From contig JAGBGB010000041.1 in the NCBI GenBank assembly GCA_017936205.1, forward strand, positions 1-16,002: a stretch of 16,002 bases of DNA, in the 5' to 3' direction. How positions within the stretch are numbered: position 1 is the stretch's first letter; each line of letters opens with the position of its first letter. This DNA comes from Oscillospiraceae bacterium. GTDB lineage: Bacteria > Bacillota > Clostridia > Oscillospirales > Oscillospiraceae. Below the pieces are notes generated by a model. That model was given only the letters and a program-made list of their open reading frames with translations, was not told the origin of the DNA and made no database searches. This document shows positions 15,198-16,002 of the stretch, piece by piece. A program made the translations under genes and the position numbers.

Positions 15198-15391
15198 ATG
15201 TTGAATGATACAATAGAGGCTGCTTTGCACCGAGACAAGGGGCTCTCAGGAGGTCGTTTTCAAACGGACAACCACAGCAGTGCCATCCCTACAATCGGCT
15301 GAGAGGTGGACTTCAAGCTATGCCAAGCTGATCTGCTACGGTAAAAAAATCGGTCTTTCAGGGCAATCGACAGGGCTCCCTGCAGATGAAG
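15198..15391. other. Unassigned convergent intergenic region
   Basis: 194 bases between the yfbR terminator and the end of the minus-strand regulator. It holds no open frame with a ribosome site that I trust. A 7-bp inverted pair CTCTCAG/CTGAGAG (15243-15249 with 15299-15305) encloses a smaller imperfect hairpin around 15253-15272. A weak TTGATT-15-TACAAT (15188-15214) precedes it on the plus strand. No terminator for the minus-strand gene was found here. It could be a small RNA or an untranslated region; I cannot name it. Confidence 0.35.
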
Positions 15392-15847
15392 CTACGACAT
15401 GGAGGCAGGCAGGGCATAGAATTCGTTTACAAGCTTCAGCACTATTTCGGGTTTTCCTGTCAGGATGACACGGCGAGCCTTTTGACTTCCGTCGAAAGAA
15501 AAATGCACCCCCTGAATATCCTCTTGGCAGATGCGTTTACAGAAAAACTGATTGATCTGCATTCTGCTTCTTCCAGGCAGATCCAGAATCATGCACAGAG
15601 CTTCTTCCTTTTTATCATCACATGCAAGGAAGTCATAGATCTGTCCGTTTTGTTTGGCAAGAATTCCGGGGCGGACCGACGGATGGGTCAAGAATGCCTC
15701 CACATCCTCTCGGCTAAAATGCCATGCACCATCTATTTTCTTTCCTGTCAAAAAGCCCTTTGCCAAATGGCTGCGAATGGTTCGATCCGTAAGACCGGTC
15801 ATCATAACCAGCTGCTCCATTACATATGGATATTCCTTCTCCGTCAT
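15392..15847 (-). CDS. Small helix-turn-helix DNA-binding protein
   Basis: 151 residues from the ATG at 15847. An ATG at 15856 would add three residues but sits only 1 base after the AAGGAG site, while 15847 is 10 bases away. Residues about 5-50 form a MerR/excisionase-like winged helix: the turn is M-T-G-L-T-D-R-T-I-R, then L-T-G-K-K-I-D-G-A-W-H-F and E-D-V-E-A-F. The remaining ~95 residues are an alpha/beta domain (Y-D-F-L-A onward) that may serve for dimerisation or sensing; I do not recognise it. Many clostridia have single-domain regulators of this layout. A perfect inverted repeat lies 32-58 bases upstream of the start and is a likely autoregulatory operator. There are no integrase or phage genes next to it. 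Confidence 0.75.
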   Translation of the reverse strand: MTEKEYPYVMEQLVMMTGLTDRTIRSHLAKGFLTGKKIDGAWHFSREDVEAFLTHPSVRPGILAKQNGQIYDFLACDDKKEEALCMILDLPGRSRMQINQFFCKRICQEDIQGVHFSFDGSQKARRVILTGKPEIVLKLVNEFYALPASMS

Positions 15848-15878
15848 TGTGTCCATGCTCCTTTTTTATACTTATTTC

Positions 15879-15905
15879 TAATAAAACGGATTAACCGTTT
15901 TATTA
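15879..15905. promoter_or_regulatory. 11-bp perfect inverted repeat, candidate operator of the HTH gene
   Basis: TAATAAAACGG (15879-15889) and CCGTTTTATTA (15895-15905) are exact reverse complements around ATTAA. It lies 32 bases before the HTH start codon. A minus-strand CATAAT (15907-15902) overlaps its distal edge and could be the -10 box, which would place the repeat over the transcription start. Its AT-rich arms with a CGG core suit a dimeric regulator. Confidence 0.55.
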
Positions 15906-15999
15906 TGCCGCTGGTAAGCGGCATGGCGGCAAAGCCGCCAAGAAATGCCGTGTAATACTGTTCTTGCCGCCATAGGCGGTGCAGGATATTCATCCTGCA
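15905..15999. repeat. Cluster of four tandem stem-loops
   Basis: Four hairpins in 95 bases: 15905-15924 (8-bp stem ATGCCGCT/AGCGGCAT, loop GGTA), 15924-15940 (7-bp stem TGGCGGC/GCCGCCA, loop AAA), 15966-15980 (6-bp stem GCCGCC/GGCGGT, loop ATA, one G-T pair), and 15980-15999 (8-bp stem TGCAGGAT/ATCCTGCA, loop ATTC). The second and third share a GCCGCC arm. The cluster carries no open frame and may continue past the window edge. It could be a dispersed palindromic repeat element, a structured RNA or a protein-binding array. Confidence 0.6.
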
Positions 16000-16002
16000 A
16001 TA

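Noticed and set aside
15298..15340. TPP-riboswitch-like pieces (GGCTGAGAG, then CTGATCTG)
   Set aside because: The two pieces are about 23 bases apart instead of about 14, the ACCC and GCGTAGGGAA parts are missing, and no thiamine gene follows.
15343..15382. Possible minus-strand terminator for the HTH gene (small CAGG/CCTG hairpin and a run of seven T)
   Set aside because: The stem is only 4-5 bp and the T run is about 21 bases away, too far for an intrinsic terminator.
15386..15955. Plus-strand open frame of 189 codons at the right end
   Set aside because: It is antisense to the HTH gene and reads through its operator and into the hairpins. The minus-strand frame has a clear DNA-binding domain and AAGGAG site.
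15905..16002. Start of a CRISPR array
   Set aside because: The units are palindromes of different sequence and spacing, not identical direct repeats with unique spacers, and no cas gene is present.

Overview
The window looks like chromosomal DNA of a low-to-mid-GC Firmicute, most likely a gut-type clostridium (Oscillospirales/Lachnospirales-like). This rests on strong GGAGG ribosome sites, sigma-A type promoters, TTG starts, a DRTGG/CBS-containing family II pyrophosphatase and a DUF2207 membrane protein. The taxon is an inference; no rRNA or marker gene is present. I saw no tRNA, CRISPR array, transposase or phage gene.

Region 1 (19-8525) is one tight plus-strand operon of eight genes. It has a good promoter at its left end (TTGATT-17-TATAAT) and a hairpin terminator at its right end that can also serve the convergent gene. 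Genes overlap by 4-10 bases or are separated by 4-13 bases. The order is: polytopic GT-C/GtrII-like membrane protein, GtrA-family flippase-like protein, GT2 dolichol-phosphate-mannose-synthase-like transferase, sugar/alcohol nucleotidyltransferase, a fusion of an LPG-synthase-type membrane domain with an APH/choline-kinase-like kinase, a HAD phosphatase, an MBOAT O-acyltransferase and an SGNH/DltD-like secreted esterase/acyltransferase partner. Read together, this is a candidate cell-surface glycan modification system. A three-component (GtrC-GtrA-GtrB type) lipid-linked glycosylation module sits next to a kinase/nucleotidyltransferase/phosphatase activation module and an O-acylation pair. It is the strongest candidate for an undescribed system here.

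Region 2 (8538-11165, minus strand) holds a PfkB-family sugar/nucleoside kinase and, upstream of it, a DHH-family inorganic pyrophosphatase with two CBS domains and a DRTGG domain. Each has its own recognisable promoter.

Region 3 (11247-12539, plus) is an AraC-family regulator. It is divergent from the pyrophosphatase, starts at TTG and ends in an intrinsic terminator.

Region 4 (12573-15197, plus) is a two-gene operon. A DUF2207 membrane protein (TTG start, signal peptide, very basic tail) is followed by a YfbR-type 5'-deoxynucleotidase, and then by a strong terminator.

Region 5 (15198-16002) has an unassigned convergent intergenic stretch, a minus-strand small helix-turn-helix regulator, and upstream of it an 11-bp perfect inverted repeat followed by four packed stem-loops that run to the window edge.
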